NCBI RefSeq assembly: GCF_026626635.1
Contig: NZ_JAPNKA010000001.1
Coordinates: 10,896,501-10,960,500, forward strand
From: Archangium lansingense
GTDB lineage: Bacteria; Myxococcota; Myxococcia; Myxococcales; Myxococcaceae
DNA length: 64,000 nucleotides
Direction of reading: 5' to 3'
Part shown: in pieces, positions 55,611 through 64,000 of the stretch
How positions within the stretch are numbered: the first letter of the stretch is position 1
Layout: each line of letters begins with the position of its first letter
The notes under the pieces: generated by a model
Told to the model about the DNA's origin: nothing
Databases searched by the model: none
What the model saw: only the letters and a program-made list of their open reading frames with translations
Program-made: the position numbers and the translations under genes

Positions 55611-56747
55611 CTACTTGAATAGCTCGCGCGCGATCACGAGGCGCTGCACCTGGCTGGTACCCTCGTAGATTTGGATGAGTTTGGCGTCGCGCATGAGCTT
55701 CTCCACCGGGTACTCCTTGATGTAGCCGTAGCCGCCGTAGACCTGGACGGCGTCGGTGGTGACCTTCATGGCCATGTCCGCCGCGAAGCACTTGGCGTAG
55801 GAGGACTGGAGGGAGGCGCGCTGGCCCTGGTCCAGCAGCCACGCGCTCTGGTGGCAGAGCAGACGCGCGGCCTGGATGTTCATGGCCATGTCGGCGAGCA
55901 TGAACTGGATGCCCTGGTGCTCGCGGATGGCCTTGCCGAACGTCTTGCGCTGGGCGGAGTAGTCCAGCGAGTGCTCGAGCGCGGCGCGGGCGATGCCCAC
56001 CGAGAGGATGGCGGTGATGGGACGGCTGTTGTCCAGCGTCTCCATGGCGATGCGCCAGCCCTCGCCCTCCTCGCCGATGCGGTTGGCCACCGGAACGCGC
56101 ACGTCCTCGAAGGTGAGCGCCACGGTGTCGCTGGCGCGCTGGCCCATCTTGTTCTCGTGCTTGCCCACGGTGAGGCCCTTGGGACGGCCCTCCACCACGA
56201 AGCACGTAATCCCCTTGTGCTTCTTGGCCTTATCCACCGTGGCGAACACCGTGTACTGGTCCGCGTGGCCGCCGTTGGTGATGAAGCACTTGGAGCCGTT
56301 GAGCACGTAGTGGTCACCATCGCGCACCGCGGTGGTGCTCATGTTGGCCACGTCCGAGCCCGCCTCCGGCTCGGTGAGACAGAAGGAGGCCAGCTTGAAC
56401 TTCTCGGTGAAGGGCCGGAGCAGCCGCTGCTTCTGCTCCTCGCTGCCGCCCACGATGATGGGCAGGTTGGCCAGGTCATTGGCCGTGATGGAGGTGGCCA
56501 TGCCCGCACAGCCCCAGGCCAGCTCCTCGTACGCCAGGAGCTGATCCAGGTGCGTCAGGCCCAGGCCGCCGTAGGCCTCGGGGGTGGCCATGTTCAGCAG
56601 GCCGTTCTCCCACGCGGAGACAATGATTTCCCGGGGAAACTGAGAGGTCTCGTCATGGTGGGCCGCCTTGGGGCGAATCACCTCGCGGGAGAACTTGCGC
56701 GCCATCTCCTGCAGGGCGCGTTGAGAGTCGGAGAGCTGGAAGTCCAT
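55611..56747 (-). CDS. acyl-CoA dehydrogenase
   Basis: The 378-residue product starts at ATG 56747 after GAGGA. Motifs are FCLTEPEAGSDVANMSTTA (FAD/substrate), GGYGYIKEYPVEKLMRDAK, and the C-terminal IYEGTSQVQRLVIARELFK, whose Glu is the usual catalytic base. It is an FAD enzyme that passes electrons to the ETF encoded downstream. Chain-length specificity is not predictable. Confidence 0.94.
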   Translation of the reverse strand: MDFQLSDSQRALQEMARKFSREVIRPKAAHHDETSQFPREIIVSAWENGLLNMATPEAYGGLGLTHLDQLLAYEELAWGCAGMATSITANDLANLPIIVGGSEEQKQRLLRPFTEKFKLASFCLTEPEAGSDVANMSTTAVRDGDHYVLNGSKCFITNGGHADQYTVFATVDKAKKHKGITCFVVEGRPKGLTVGKHENKMGQRASDTVALTFEDVRVPVANRIGEEGEGWRIAMETLDNSRPITAILSVGIARAALEHSLDYSAQRKTFGKAIREHQGIQFMLADMAMNIQAARLLCHQSAWLLDQGQRASLQSSYAKCFAADMAMKVTTDAVQVYGGYGYIKEYPVEKLMRDAKLIQIYEGTSQVQRLVIARELFK

Positions 56748-56909
56748 GGAGTTTCCTCGCGGGCTCGGGTGGGGCCGGGCACACTGTGGGAGAAGGGCAT
56801 CCTCCCACGAGTACGGCATCACACATGTGTTGTTTGACGAATACCCCGAGCGCCAGAATACTGCCAGCCGTCAAGTATTGGGCCGGAACTGCCGAGGGGA
56901 ATCGTCTAC

Positions 56910-59168
56910 ATGCACCGTTTGTTGAAGCTCACCAGCGCCCTGCTGCTGGTGTTGGGAATCACCGCCTGCCCGCAGCCTCCTCCGCAGGAGGGCGAGCCCT
57001 TCGTCTCGATCACCGCGACACCGCCCAGCATCGACGACAAGGGCCAGACCAGCACCCTGCGCGTCAGCGCCGAGGATGGCAAGGGAGCCGCCGGGACGGG
57101 CTCCGTCGTGCTGACGGCCGCGGCGGGCCTCTTCGAGAATGACCAGAAGACCGTCACGCTGACGCTGGCGGATGGCATGGCCACCACCGTCTTCAAGTGC
57201 CCGAAGGCGCAGGATGCCAGCTGCAAGGGCCCGGTCTCCATCCAGGCGGAGTGGGACCAGGTCACCGCCAAGGTGAACGTCCAGGTGGCGACCTCCGGCG
57301 GCGGCGGCGACGGCGGCACGGACGGTGGCACGAACAACCCCACGGACGGTGGCTCGGACGGCGGAAGCACGACCTTCAGGTTCGACATCCAGAGTGACAA
57401 GCCCGCGCTCGTGGCCGGCACCGGCGATCGCGTGGTGATCACCGCGACGGTGACGCGCACCGCGGGAAACACCCCGGTGGCGGATGGGACCCCCATCACC
57501 TTCACCACGGACAAGGGCTCCTTCGCCCCGGAGGCGGGTACCCGGACCACGACCGTCAACGCGGCGGGAGGCAAGAGCAGCGCGTCGCTGTACGTGGCCA
57601 ATGACACGGCCGGCACCGCGCGCGTCACCCTCAGCGTGCTGGGTGAGAGCCACGAACTGTCCTACCCCTTCCTGGGCGTGTCCTCCATGTTCCACGTGGT
57701 GACCACCGCCACCAAGGCGCAGCTCGGCCTGGAGTCCTCCGGACGTGAAACCACCACGCCCATCACCTTCAAGCTGATCAACGCTGGCGGGCAGGCCGTG
57801 CCGGACATCGACGTGAGCTTCGAGGTGTCGGGCGCCGCCGGTGCGAGTGTCACCCCAAGTGCCACGACGGATTCCCAGGGACAGGCGACCACCACGCTGC
57901 GCGCGGGCAACTCGGTGGGCGTGGCCATCGTCAAGGCCACCGTCACCGCCACGCGCGGCTCCGTGCGGCCCGTCGATGCCTCCCACCCGGGCACCCCCAT
58001 CGTCGGCGGCAAGCCGTCCGACGTGGGGTTCACCGTGGACTGCGACAAGAAGAACCTGGGCGCGCTCCACGGCCTTCCCGCTCCTCGGGAAGTCACCAGC
58101 ACCTGCAAGGCCAAGCTGGTGGATCGCTTCGGCACGCCCGTGGGCTTGAAGACGCCGGTGCAGTGGTACCCCGAGGCGGGCTCCATCAATAGCCCTGTCG
58201 ACTCCAAGGCCCAGACGGGTAGCTCGCCCGCGGCCGACACCGGCGAGGCCAGCACCATCTTCACCACCAAGGGCATCTTCCCGCCCTACGAAGTCCCTCC
58301 CATGGCGGGGGAGAAGTCCATCGGGGATCGAAACCCCCGCGACATGGTGGTGACGGTCATCGCCGTGGTCGCGGGCGAGGAGTACTTCGCCGACGGCTCC
58401 GGCCCCGACAAGACGCTCAACGGCCGGTGGGATCCGGGCGAGTGGTTCGTGGACCTGGGTGAGCCCCTGGTGGACCGCAACGACAACGGCGTCTGGGACT
58501 CGGGCGAGTTCTTCATCGACACCGAGCGCATCGACTGCACCGACCCGAGCAAGCCCGCGAGCCGCAATGGCAAGTGGGACGGACCCAACGGCTGCTGGGA
58601 CGGCAACACGCAGATCTGGCGCCCCATCCACCTCGTCTACAGCGGGACCCTGGATCCGAACAACTTCGAGCTGCTCACCCCTGCGGACACGAGCGGCATG
58701 TACAATGTGCCGCTGAATGGGACCGCGAATGTGCACTTCCGTTGGGGCGATGCCCACTCCAACCAGATGTCGCCGGACACTGCGGGATTCACTGCCCAGA
58801 GGTCGGGCAGCCGCGGCCAGGTCGAGGTCTTGAACACCGCGTCCACCTTCGGTTACGGCGGGTTCAACGTCGACTACAACACGCGCGTGGCCACGACCCA
58901 GTCGGACGGCACTCTGACGATCGGAGGGCTCTGTGACACGGGTGCACCGACCCCGCCGGGCTCCGAGACCTCTCCGGTCGCCACCCGTTGCGTGCGCACG
59001 GTGGACTTCAACTTCACTGGCGTTGGAAACGGAAACGTCGGCACCATCCGCATGACGGGAGCCACTGGCACTACGAGTGCTCCGGCCACCAGCAGCATCG
59101 AGCTCAGGGCCAACCACGGCTTCTCACCCAGCGTCATCATGAAGGTCTTCGACGCGGTGTACCAGTAA
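56910..59168 (+). CDS. lipoprotein with bacterial Ig-like (invasin-type) domains
   Basis: The 752-residue product has a lipoprotein signal (GITAC, Cys20), then Ig-like domains (ITATPPSIDDKGQTSTLRVSA; FDIQSDKPALVAGTGDRVVITATVT; ASVTPSATTDSQGQATTTLRAGN) separated by a Gly/Asp linker (GGGGDGGTDGGTNN). A later acidic segment (DGSGPDKTLNGRWDPGEWFVDLGE) holds Asp-rich turns like a Ca site. It is probably an outer-membrane surface protein. A strong terminator follows. Confidence 0.85.
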   Translation: MHRLLKLTSALLLVLGITACPQPPPQEGEPFVSITATPPSIDDKGQTSTLRVSAEDGKGAAGTGSVVLTAAAGLFENDQKTVTLTLADGMATTVFKCPKAQDASCKGPVSIQAEWDQVTAKVNVQVATSGGGGDGGTDGGTNNPTDGGSDGGSTTFRFDIQSDKPALVAGTGDRVVITATVTRTAGNTPVADGTPITFTTDKGSFAPEAGTRTTTVNAAGGKSSASLYVANDTAGTARVTLSVLGESHELSYPFLGVSSMFHVVTTATKAQLGLESSGRETTTPITFKLINAGGQAVPDIDVSFEVSGAAGASVTPSATTDSQGQATTTLRAGNSVGVAIVKATVTATRGSVRPVDASHPGTPIVGGKPSDVGFTVDCDKKNLGALHGLPAPREVTSTCKAKLVDRFGTPVGLKTPVQWYPEAGSINSPVDSKAQTGSSPAADTGEASTIFTTKGIFPPYEVPPMAGEKSIGDRNPRDMVVTVIAVVAGEEYFADGSGPDKTLNGRWDPGEWFVDLGEPLVDRNDNGVWDSGEFFIDTERIDCTDPSKPASRNGKWDGPNGCWDGNTQIWRPIHLVYSGTLDPNNFELLTPADTSGMYNVPLNGTANVHFRWGDAHSNQMSPDTAGFTAQRSGSRGQVEVLNTASTFGYGGFNVDYNTRVATTQSDGTLTIGGLCDTGAPTPPGSETSPVATRCVRTVDFNFTGVGNGNVGTIRMTGATGTTSAPATSSIELRANHGFSPSVIMKVFDAVYQ

Positions 59169-59192
59169 CGAACCACCCGCGCTGAAACGAGA

Positions 59193-59230
59193 AGGCCACC
59201 GCGCCAGGACGGGCGGTGGCCTCTCTCTTT
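59193..59230 (+). terminator. Rho-independent terminator after the Ig-like lipoprotein gene
   Basis: AGGCCACCGC (59193-59202) and GCGGTGGCCT (59213-59222) form a perfect 10-bp stem with a 10-nt loop, followed by CTCTCTTT. It lies between two convergent genes and may serve the transaldolase gene on the other strand less well, since no T run lies on that side. Confidence 0.88.
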
Positions 59231-59265
59231 GCGGGCAACGGCCTTCGCGGGCAGGTGCCAGAATG

Positions 59266-59922
59266 CTACGGCTTGGCGGCCTTGGGCACCTTCTCCCAGT
59301 CGGCCAGGAACTTCTTGATGCCAATGTCGGTCAGCGGATGGTTGGCGAGCTGGGTGATGACGCTGTAGGGCAGCGTGGCCACGTCGGCGCCCATGCGAGC
59401 GGCCTGCAGCACGTGCACCGGGTTGCGGACACTGGCCACCAGCACCTGCGTGGTGAAGTCGTAGTTCTGGTAGATCTCGATGATGTGGGCGATGAGCTCC
59501 ATACCGTCCTGGGAGATGTCATCCAGGCGGCCCACGAACGGCGAGATGTAGGTGGCGCCAGCCTTGGCGGCCAGCAGGGCCTGGTTGGCGGAGAAGCACA
59601 GCGTCACGTTGGTGCGGATGCCCTCGGAGGTGAGCGCCTTGACGGCCTTCATGCCCTCCACGCCCATGGGAACCTTCACCACGACGTTGTCGTGAATCTT
59701 GGCCAGCCCGCGGCCCTCCTTGATGAGCTCGGGAGCCTCCAGGGAGACGCACTCGGCGCTCACGGGGCCATCCACGATGGAGCAGATCTCCCGGATGGTC
59801 TCCTCCAGGCCGCGGCCCACCTTGGCCAGCAGCGACGGGTTGGTGGTGACACCATCCAGCACGCCCATCTCGTGGGCCTTGCGGATCTCCGCGACGTCGG
59901 CGGTATCGATGAAGAACTTCAT
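59266..59922 (-). CDS. tal: transaldolase (TalC/Fsa-like)
   Basis: The 218-residue product is the small-type transaldolase: MKFFIDTADVAEIRKA, GVTTNPSLLAK, and Schiff-base Lys83 in NVVVKVPMG, FSANQALLAAKAGATYISPFVGR. This compact type transfers dihydroxyacetone units in the pentose phosphate pathway. Whether it is a transaldolase or fructose-6-phosphate aldolase cannot be separated from sequence alone. Confidence 0.92.
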   Translation of the reverse strand: MKFFIDTADVAEIRKAHEMGVLDGVTTNPSLLAKVGRGLEETIREICSIVDGPVSAECVSLEAPELIKEGRGLAKIHDNVVVKVPMGVEGMKAVKALTSEGIRTNVTLCFSANQALLAAKAGATYISPFVGRLDDISQDGMELIAHIIEIYQNYDFTTQVLVASVRNPVHVLQAARMGADVATLPYSVITQLANHPLTDIGIKKFLADWEKVPKAAKP

Positions 59923-60086
59923 CTCGTCCCCTCTCCAGGTTCAGGTCGGGCGGAAAGCCCGTCATTGAAAACCCGCGGTCGCAGGGGTGCGCTCCCGTCC
60001 GCCCGCCAGGCGAGGAGGCGCGTAGCCGATGCCCCCCGGTGCGTCAAGCTGGCAGGCCCGCCGGGGCTGGAGGTACAAGGGCGCCC

Positions 60087-61181
60087 ATGGCCCGAGCCTC
60101 TCGAAGCACCGCCCGGAAGCCCCGTCTGAGGGCCCTTCCCGGACACGCCACGTCCACCCCCGAGCCGGGCCCCCGGCCCTCGCCTGCCCCCTCCCCCACC
60201 TCCTCCCCAGACGAGCGCGAGGCCACGCTCGACTACGCGCGCAGCGTGCTCGAGGCGGAGGCCCAGGCCATCCTGGGGCTGACGGGGCGACTGGGAGACT
60301 CCTTCCTGCGGGCGCTCGAGCTGGTACGCGACTCGGTGCAGACGGTGGTGACGGGCGTGGGCAAGGCAGGGCTCATTGGCCAGAAGCTGTCGGCCACGCT
60401 GGCCTCCACCGGCATCCGCTCCGTCTTCCTGCATCCCACCGAGGCCGTACACGGAGACCTGGGCCGAGTGGGCCGAGGCGACGTCATCCTCGCCCTGTCC
60501 AACAGCGGCGCCACCGAGGAGCTGGTGCGGCTGCTGCCCTCCTTCAAGCGGCTGGGCGCCCCCGTCATCGCGATTACCGGCGACGCGGAGAGCCCGCTGG
60601 CGCGCGGAGCGGACGTGGTGTTGGACATCGGACGCATCGAAGAGGCCTGCCCCATGGGCATGGTGCCCACCGCCTCCACCGCGGCGCTGCATGCCATCGG
60701 CGACGCGCTGGCGATGGCGGTGCTGCGCGCCCGGCCCTTCGGCTCGGCCGAGTACGCCCTGCTCCACCCCGGCGGGAAGATTGGCCGCTCCGTCATGCGC
60801 GTCTTCGAGCTGATGCGCTCCGGTCCCTCCAACCCCGTGGTGCGTGACACCGCGAAGCTCTCCGAGGCAGTGGTGGTGATGACCAACACCCCGGGCCGGC
60901 CTGGCGCCACCAACGTGGTGGACCGGCAGGGACGGCTCGTGGGCATCTTCACGGACGGAGACCTGCGCCGGCTCGTCGAGCAGGGGCGGACGAACTTCGA
61001 CGTGCCCATCCGCGAAGTGATGGGCAAGCGGCCCCGCTGTGTGGGGCCCGAGGTGCTGGTGCTCGCGGCCACCAAGCTGATGCGCGAGTTCCGCGTGGAC
61101 CAGCTCCCCGTGGTCGACGCCGAGGGCAAGGCCGTGGGCCTGCTCGATGTGCAGGACCTGCTCGCCGCGCGCTACTTCTGA
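60087..61181 (+). CDS. kdsD: KpsF/GutQ sugar-phosphate isomerase (arabinose-5-phosphate isomerase)
   Basis: The 364-residue product has an SIS domain (VVTGVGKAGLIGQKLSATLASTG, LALSNSGATEEL, PTASTAALHAIGDALAMAVL) followed by two CBS domains (VVVMTNTPG..., VLAATKLMREFRVDQLPVVD). Such enzymes make arabinose-5-phosphate for Kdo/LPS. The N-terminal 45 residues are a low-complexity Pro/Arg-rich extension. The ATG at 60087 sits 7 nt after a -10-like TACAAG and lacks a nearby ribosome site. Confidence 0.9.
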   Translation: MARASRSTARKPRLRALPGHATSTPEPGPRPSPAPSPTSSPDEREATLDYARSVLEAEAQAILGLTGRLGDSFLRALELVRDSVQTVVTGVGKAGLIGQKLSATLASTGIRSVFLHPTEAVHGDLGRVGRGDVILALSNSGATEELVRLLPSFKRLGAPVIAITGDAESPLARGADVVLDIGRIEEACPMGMVPTASTAALHAIGDALAMAVLRARPFGSAEYALLHPGGKIGRSVMRVFELMRSGPSNPVVRDTAKLSEAVVVMTNTPGRPGATNVVDRQGRLVGIFTDGDLRRLVEQGRTNFDVPIREVMGKRPRCVGPEVLVLAATKLMREFRVDQLPVVDAEGKAVGLLDVQDLLAARYF

Positions 61182-61237
61182 GCGGCATCTCGGGCACGGC
61201 AAGGACCCCGGACTGGTAATCCACGGACCTGGGCTGG

Positions 61238-61948
61238 CTACTCGGAGGGAGACGGAGGCGCCGGCACCTGCTTGCGCACCCTGACGCGCATCCGCTGTTT
61301 CTGCGAATCCTCCTCGACGTGCACGTCGATCTGCGCCTCCTCGCCCTCCTGGCGCCGCAGCTCCTCGATGACACGCTGCCGCACCACCTCACGCTCCTCG
61401 GGCGAGGCTCCGGCGCGGAACAGCCGGTAGCGCACCAGCCCGAGCAGGTTGTCGCGCACGCGCCCCTCGAGGTTCGTCACCTCCATCGGAAGGCCCGCGA
61501 GCTCGGGCACGGCGCGCAGCCGCTCCATCCCGTCGCTGCCCTGGGTGAGCCGATCGCCCCAGACGTCCACCACCAGGGTGGCCGCCCCATCCGGAGTGCG
61601 GCGCATCATCACCCCGACATCCACCAGCCGGCTGGACTCGGACACGAAGGCCCGAGCCACCCTGTCACCCAGCCCGGGAGGCACCTCGCGGCCCGCCGGT
61701 AGCACCAACTGGATGCGCTTGCCCACCTCCAGCTTGTATTCGGCGGAGACCTGGGTGGCGCTCACCAGGCCCAGCAACAGTCCAGCGGCCGTCGCGTACC
61801 TCCACATAGGAGACCTGACACGCCGGGCATGACGCTCCACCCGCGTGTCATATGCGGCGAGCAGCTCCTGCTCGATCCGCTCCCGGTGCTCCGGGTTTGC
61901 CGGCGGCTCACGGCCGCGAAGTGCTCGGGAAAGCTCTTCATCCGTCAT
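61238..61948 (-). CDS. anti-sigma-like membrane protein partnered with the ECF sigma factor
   Basis: The 236-residue product starts at ATG 61948, inside the sigma gene (11-bp overlap), so it is translationally coupled. A short cytosolic part (about 1-46, ELSRALRGREPP) precedes one membrane helix (about 49-68, MWRYATAAGLLLGLVSATQ) and an outer domain. That domain, IQLVLPAG...MMRRTPDGAATLVVDVWG...ELAGLPMEVTNL, resembles the exported protein encoded at 62623. The cytosolic part lacks a ZAS HxxxCxxC motif. The anti-sigma role is inferred from position. Confidence 0.65.
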   Translation of the reverse strand: MTDEELSRALRGREPPANPEHRERIEQELLAAYDTRVERHARRVRSPMWRYATAAGLLLGLVSATQVSAEYKLEVGKRIQLVLPAGREVPPGLGDRVARAFVSESSRLVDVGVMMRRTPDGAATLVVDVWGDRLTQGSDGMERLRAVPELAGLPMEVTNLEGRVRDNLLGLVRYRLFRAGASPEEREVVRQRVIEELRRQEGEEAQIDVHVEEDSQKQRMRVRVRKQVPAPPSPSE

Positions 61949-62528
61949 TGGCCAGCTCTCCTCTCGCCGGGCCGGCATCCCACCGTGCCCGCAGCTCGCG
62001 CACCGCTCTCGAGGTGCGCTGTCGGACCGACGCCTCGCTCAGCCCCATGACCTGGGCCACTTCCGCGAAGCGCAAACCGTCCCCGAAGCGCAGCATCAAC
62101 AACTCGCGCGTCTCGGCCGGCAGCCTCGCCAGCTCCGACCGCACCCGCGCCGCGTCCTCCTCCCCCATCAGGCGCTCCAGCGGCCCCGTCCCCGAGTCAG
62201 GCACAACCGCGGCGGCCTCCTCGGGCACCATCCCCGCCCGGCTGCGCGCATGGTCCACCAACGCATTGCGCGCCATGGACAGGGTGTACGACAGCACGCT
62301 GCCCCGCCCTGGCTCGATGCGGTCGAGTGACTCGAGCAGCCGGAAGAACACCTGGCCGATGAGGTCCTCGGCATCCGCTGCGCTCGGGACGCGCCGGTGG
62401 ACGTAGCGCGAGACGGGGCCATACAGCGCCCGGTACAGGTCCCGGAACGCCTCACGGTCCCCGCGCTGGCTCCGGACGACCAGTCGGGACCACCATGCAT
62501 CGCGTAGAGGCCAGGGAAGTCGGGGCAT
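61938..62528 (-). CDS. ECF-type RNA polymerase sigma factor
   Basis: The 196-residue product (ATG 62528; TTG 62579 possible) has sigma region 2 (FRDLYRALYGPVSRYVHRRV, DAEDLIGQVFFRLLESLDRI) and region 4 (LPAETRELLMLRFGDGLRFAEVAQVMGLSEASVRQRTSRAVREL). Region 4's helix-turn-helix is complete. Its stop overlaps the start of the membrane-anchored partner. Target genes are not visible. Confidence 0.9.
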   Translation of the reverse strand: MPRLPWPLRDAWWSRLVVRSQRGDREAFRDLYRALYGPVSRYVHRRVPSAADAEDLIGQVFFRLLESLDRIEPGRGSVLSYTLSMARNALVDHARSRAGMVPEEAAAVVPDSGTGPLERLMGEEDAARVRSELARLPAETRELLMLRFGDGLRFAEVAQVMGLSEASVRQRTSRAVRELRARWDAGPARGELANDG

Positions 62529-62583
62529 TGCCAGGGTCTCCCGGGCATTCAATACGAACTCGGCCGATTTTCGTGACAACAGA

Positions 62584-62616
62584 GGGCGCCAGGGCTCGAA
62601 AGGCCCTCTGGCGCCC
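62584..62616 (-). terminator. strong hairpin downstream of the exported protein gene
   Basis: GGGCGCCAG (62584-62592) pairs with CTGGCGCCC (62608-62616), with an inner AGGGC/GCCCT extension. On the minus strand it follows the stop of the 62623 gene and precedes the sigma factor gene, so it separates the two transcripts. There is no T run, so it may work as a partial terminator. Confidence 0.6.
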
Positions 62617-62622
62617 CCGGAC

Positions 62623-63084
62623 TCACGGCGCGGGCGCCTGCTCCTTCTTGATGATCTTCACCACCTTCTTGACCACCGTGCCCTTCTCACCGTGGAGCTC
62701 GCGCTCCAGCTTGCCCTCTCCATGGGGCTTCGGACGGTCCTTCGGGTCGAGCGTGGACACCTGGATGTCCGCCGAGGCCAGCACCGGGAATGCGTCCCGG
62801 AGCGCCTGAGGGATGTCGACCTGGGGCACGGTGCTGCCCCACAGCTCCATGGTGAGTTCCTGCGTGCCGGGCGACTTGCGGCGCATCATCCGGACCTGGC
62901 GCTCACCGCCGTCGACCATGAGCGGCTCGACCATCTTCTCTGGCTCAGGCAGCTCGCCGCTCGCCTCGGGGAGGCGGATGGCCACGCGCGTGCCCGACTC
63001 ATGGGACGGCGGAGGGGACGCCTGCACAGTGAAAGAGAAGAAGCAGAGGGCGACGAGGATACGGCTCCACGGGTTTGCGCGCAT
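62623..63084 (-). CDS. exported protein, paralogous to the sigma-partner outer domain
   Basis: The 153-residue product starts at ATG 63084 behind AGGAGG. It has a signal peptide (residues about 1-23, cleavage near VQA-SPPP). The domain (VAIRLPEASGELPEP, VRMMRRKSPGTQELTMELWG, FPVLASADIQVSTL) aligns by eye with the outer domain of the membrane partner at 61238: both have LP, MMRR, a beta hairpin ending in (E/D)-x-W-G and a terminal strand. The tail is Lys-rich (VVKKVVKIIKKE). It may be a ligand or regulator of that partner. Confidence 0.7.
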   Translation of the reverse strand: MRANPWSRILVALCFFSFTVQASPPPSHESGTRVAIRLPEASGELPEPEKMVEPLMVDGGERQVRMMRRKSPGTQELTMELWGSTVPQVDIPQALRDAFPVLASADIQVSTLDPKDRPKPHGEGKLERELHGEKGTVVKKVVKIIKKEQAPAP

Positions 63085-63173
63085 GGTGCGCCTCCTTTGG
63101 CGTTGAGTGCCGACAGGAGTTACGGACTGCGCGCGAAAGTGTGACAGACGGCCTTCCACGGACCGGCGGCCGC

Positions 63174-64000
63174 TCAGGAACCGGTGGGATCGCCCTGTAC
63201 GCCCTCGCCCGCCGCGAGCGACTGCGCCGCGGCCCTGGGTTGCGATGTCAGCAGCGCTCGGGCGGCGATCTCCGTGAGCGTGTAGAGGATGAAGGCATCC
63301 TGGTCGTCGATGGGGCGCTCGTCCTGCAGGGCGTGGATCTTCTTCCGCCGCTCGTTGAGGGCCGAGAAAATGTTGTCCTCGAAACGACCGATGAGCCGGT
63401 GCTGGCGGCAGGCCCCTACCAGCTCGCCCAGTGTCGCGCGGCCCACGTCCTTGCCACCCACGTTCGTCACGGGTGGCTCGTGGGAGGCCAGCAGCCCGCG
63501 CAACAGCCGCTCACAGCACCGGGCGCACGCCACCACCACCTTCTGCGGTTGGCGTTCCTCCAGCGCCAGGCGGGCCGAGGCCAGCTCATGCAGCAGTTCC
63601 AGATCATTGGTCTGCCAGGTGAACAGAGAGACCGGCAGGGCGAGGGTATCGGTCCCCAGGGAGGTAAGGGTGAGCTGCGGGCCGTGATGCTCGTCCACCA
63701 CGTCCAGGTAGCCGAACGCCACCAGCTTGCGCAGCCTCAGGTTGAGGTCCCTCGCCCCAATGGCCATGTCGTTGATCATCACCGCCGCCACATCACTGCC
63801 GCTGTGAGCCACCAACTGCAGGACCCGGTAGTCGAGCGTGTCGAGCGGAGTACGGGAGGACGGCAGGGGCCTGGCCCCGTCGAGCGCATTCCGCGCCGAG
63901 AGCACCTCGCGCGGGTCGAAGCCCGCCAGCCAGCTCTGGTGGTGCAGCACCGAAGGCAGCAGGCCCACTCCGGCGACGGACAGCAGCAAATCGGCCCACA
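63174..64000 (-). CDS. winged-helix-like protein, 5' truncated by the window end
   Basis: The frame is open to the window edge, so the first codon seen (TTG 63989) is probably not the start. The visible 275 residues contain a winged-helix-like region (DTLDYRVLQLVAHSGSDVAAV...ARDLNLRLRKLVAFGYLDVVDEHHGPQLTLTSLG) and a helical C-terminal domain with CARCCERLLRGLL. The first gives a helix-turn-helix with a wing. It may be a transcription factor or effector; no family is assigned. Confidence 0.65.
   Translation of the reverse strand, partial: WADLLLSVAGVGLLPSVLHHQSWLAGFDPREVLSARNALDGARPLPSSRTPLDTLDYRVLQLVAHSGSDVAAVMINDMAIGARDLNLRLRKLVAFGYLDVVDEHHGPQLTLTSLGTDTLALPVSLFTWQTNDLELLHELASARLALEERQPQKVVVACARCCERLLRGLLASHEPPVTNVGGKDVGRATLGELVGACRQHRLIGRFEDNIFSALNERRKKIHALQDERPIDDQDAFILYTLTEIAARALLTSQPRAAAQSLAAGEGVQGDPTGS

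Overview
The window is high-GC chromosomal DNA from a myxobacterium (Myxococcota, most likely suborder Cystobacterineae). The best taxonomic clues are a SitA/SitI-type lipoprotein toxin and double-CXXC immunity pair (a family described from Myxococcus xanthus), many large lipoproteins with Ig-like and FG-GAP repeats, a V4R sigma-54 activator, a histone-deacetylase-like enzyme, and GTG/TTG starts with tightly overlapping reading frames. No rRNA, tRNA, CRISPR array, insertion sequence or prophage was seen. The genes look chromosomal and mostly housekeeping, with a few accessory islands.

Layout: 1-14.6 kb holds a YceI protein, a V4R/AAA+/Fis activator, a rhomboid-like membrane protein, thiolase, a lipoprotein trypsin-like protease, thioredoxin, a lone receiver protein, aldo/keto reductase, pruA, deoD and a polyprenyl glycosylphosphotransferase. 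14.6-17.9 kb is a methionine unit (metY, metX) with an elaborate leader: palindromic operator, short Met/Cys-containing ORF, attenuator hairpin and a hairpin that hides the metY Shine-Dalgarno. 17.9-32.4 kb holds a Uma2 protein, an RCK-type protein, a glycosyltransferase, a muramidase-like protein with Ig repeats, an esterase-like lipoprotein, tatB-tatC (TatC carries a large insert), an MFS transporter, a chemoreceptor, an HDAC-like enzyme and a GST. 32.5-34.1 kb is the sitA/sitI pair, with sitA interrupted by one in-frame TGA. 34-44.6 kb includes a Bax-inhibitor-1 protein, SDR, PBP1A, RluA-type pseudouridine synthase, a pentapeptide-repeat protein, an MBL-fold nuclease and an EamA transporter.

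The most notable region is the minus-strand run 52692 to 44632: a PqqD-like protein, a 1965-residue lipoprotein with Ig/FN3/FG-GAP repeats, a 51-residue peptide with a lasso-like Y-x-x-P leader motif and a Cys-x3-Cys core, an HPr-kinase-like P-loop protein, and a fusion of an S24/S26-type peptidase domain to a GNAT acetyltransferase. Stops and starts overlap at the last two junctions. This reads as an unrecognised RiPP-type (ribosomally made, modified peptide) locus lacking lasso cyclase, B2 protease or a radical-SAM enzyme.

52.9-64 kb holds a Coa1-like protein, an acyl-CoA dehydrogenase with etfB-etfA, another Ig-rich lipoprotein, transaldolase, a KpsF/KdsD sugar isomerase, and an ECF sigma factor with an overlapping membrane-anchored partner whose outer domain resembles a separate exported protein next door. 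A dispersed palindromic repeat (CCCTCTCCC...GGGAGAGGG followed by GGGTGAGGGT) occurs in at least seven copies between genes.
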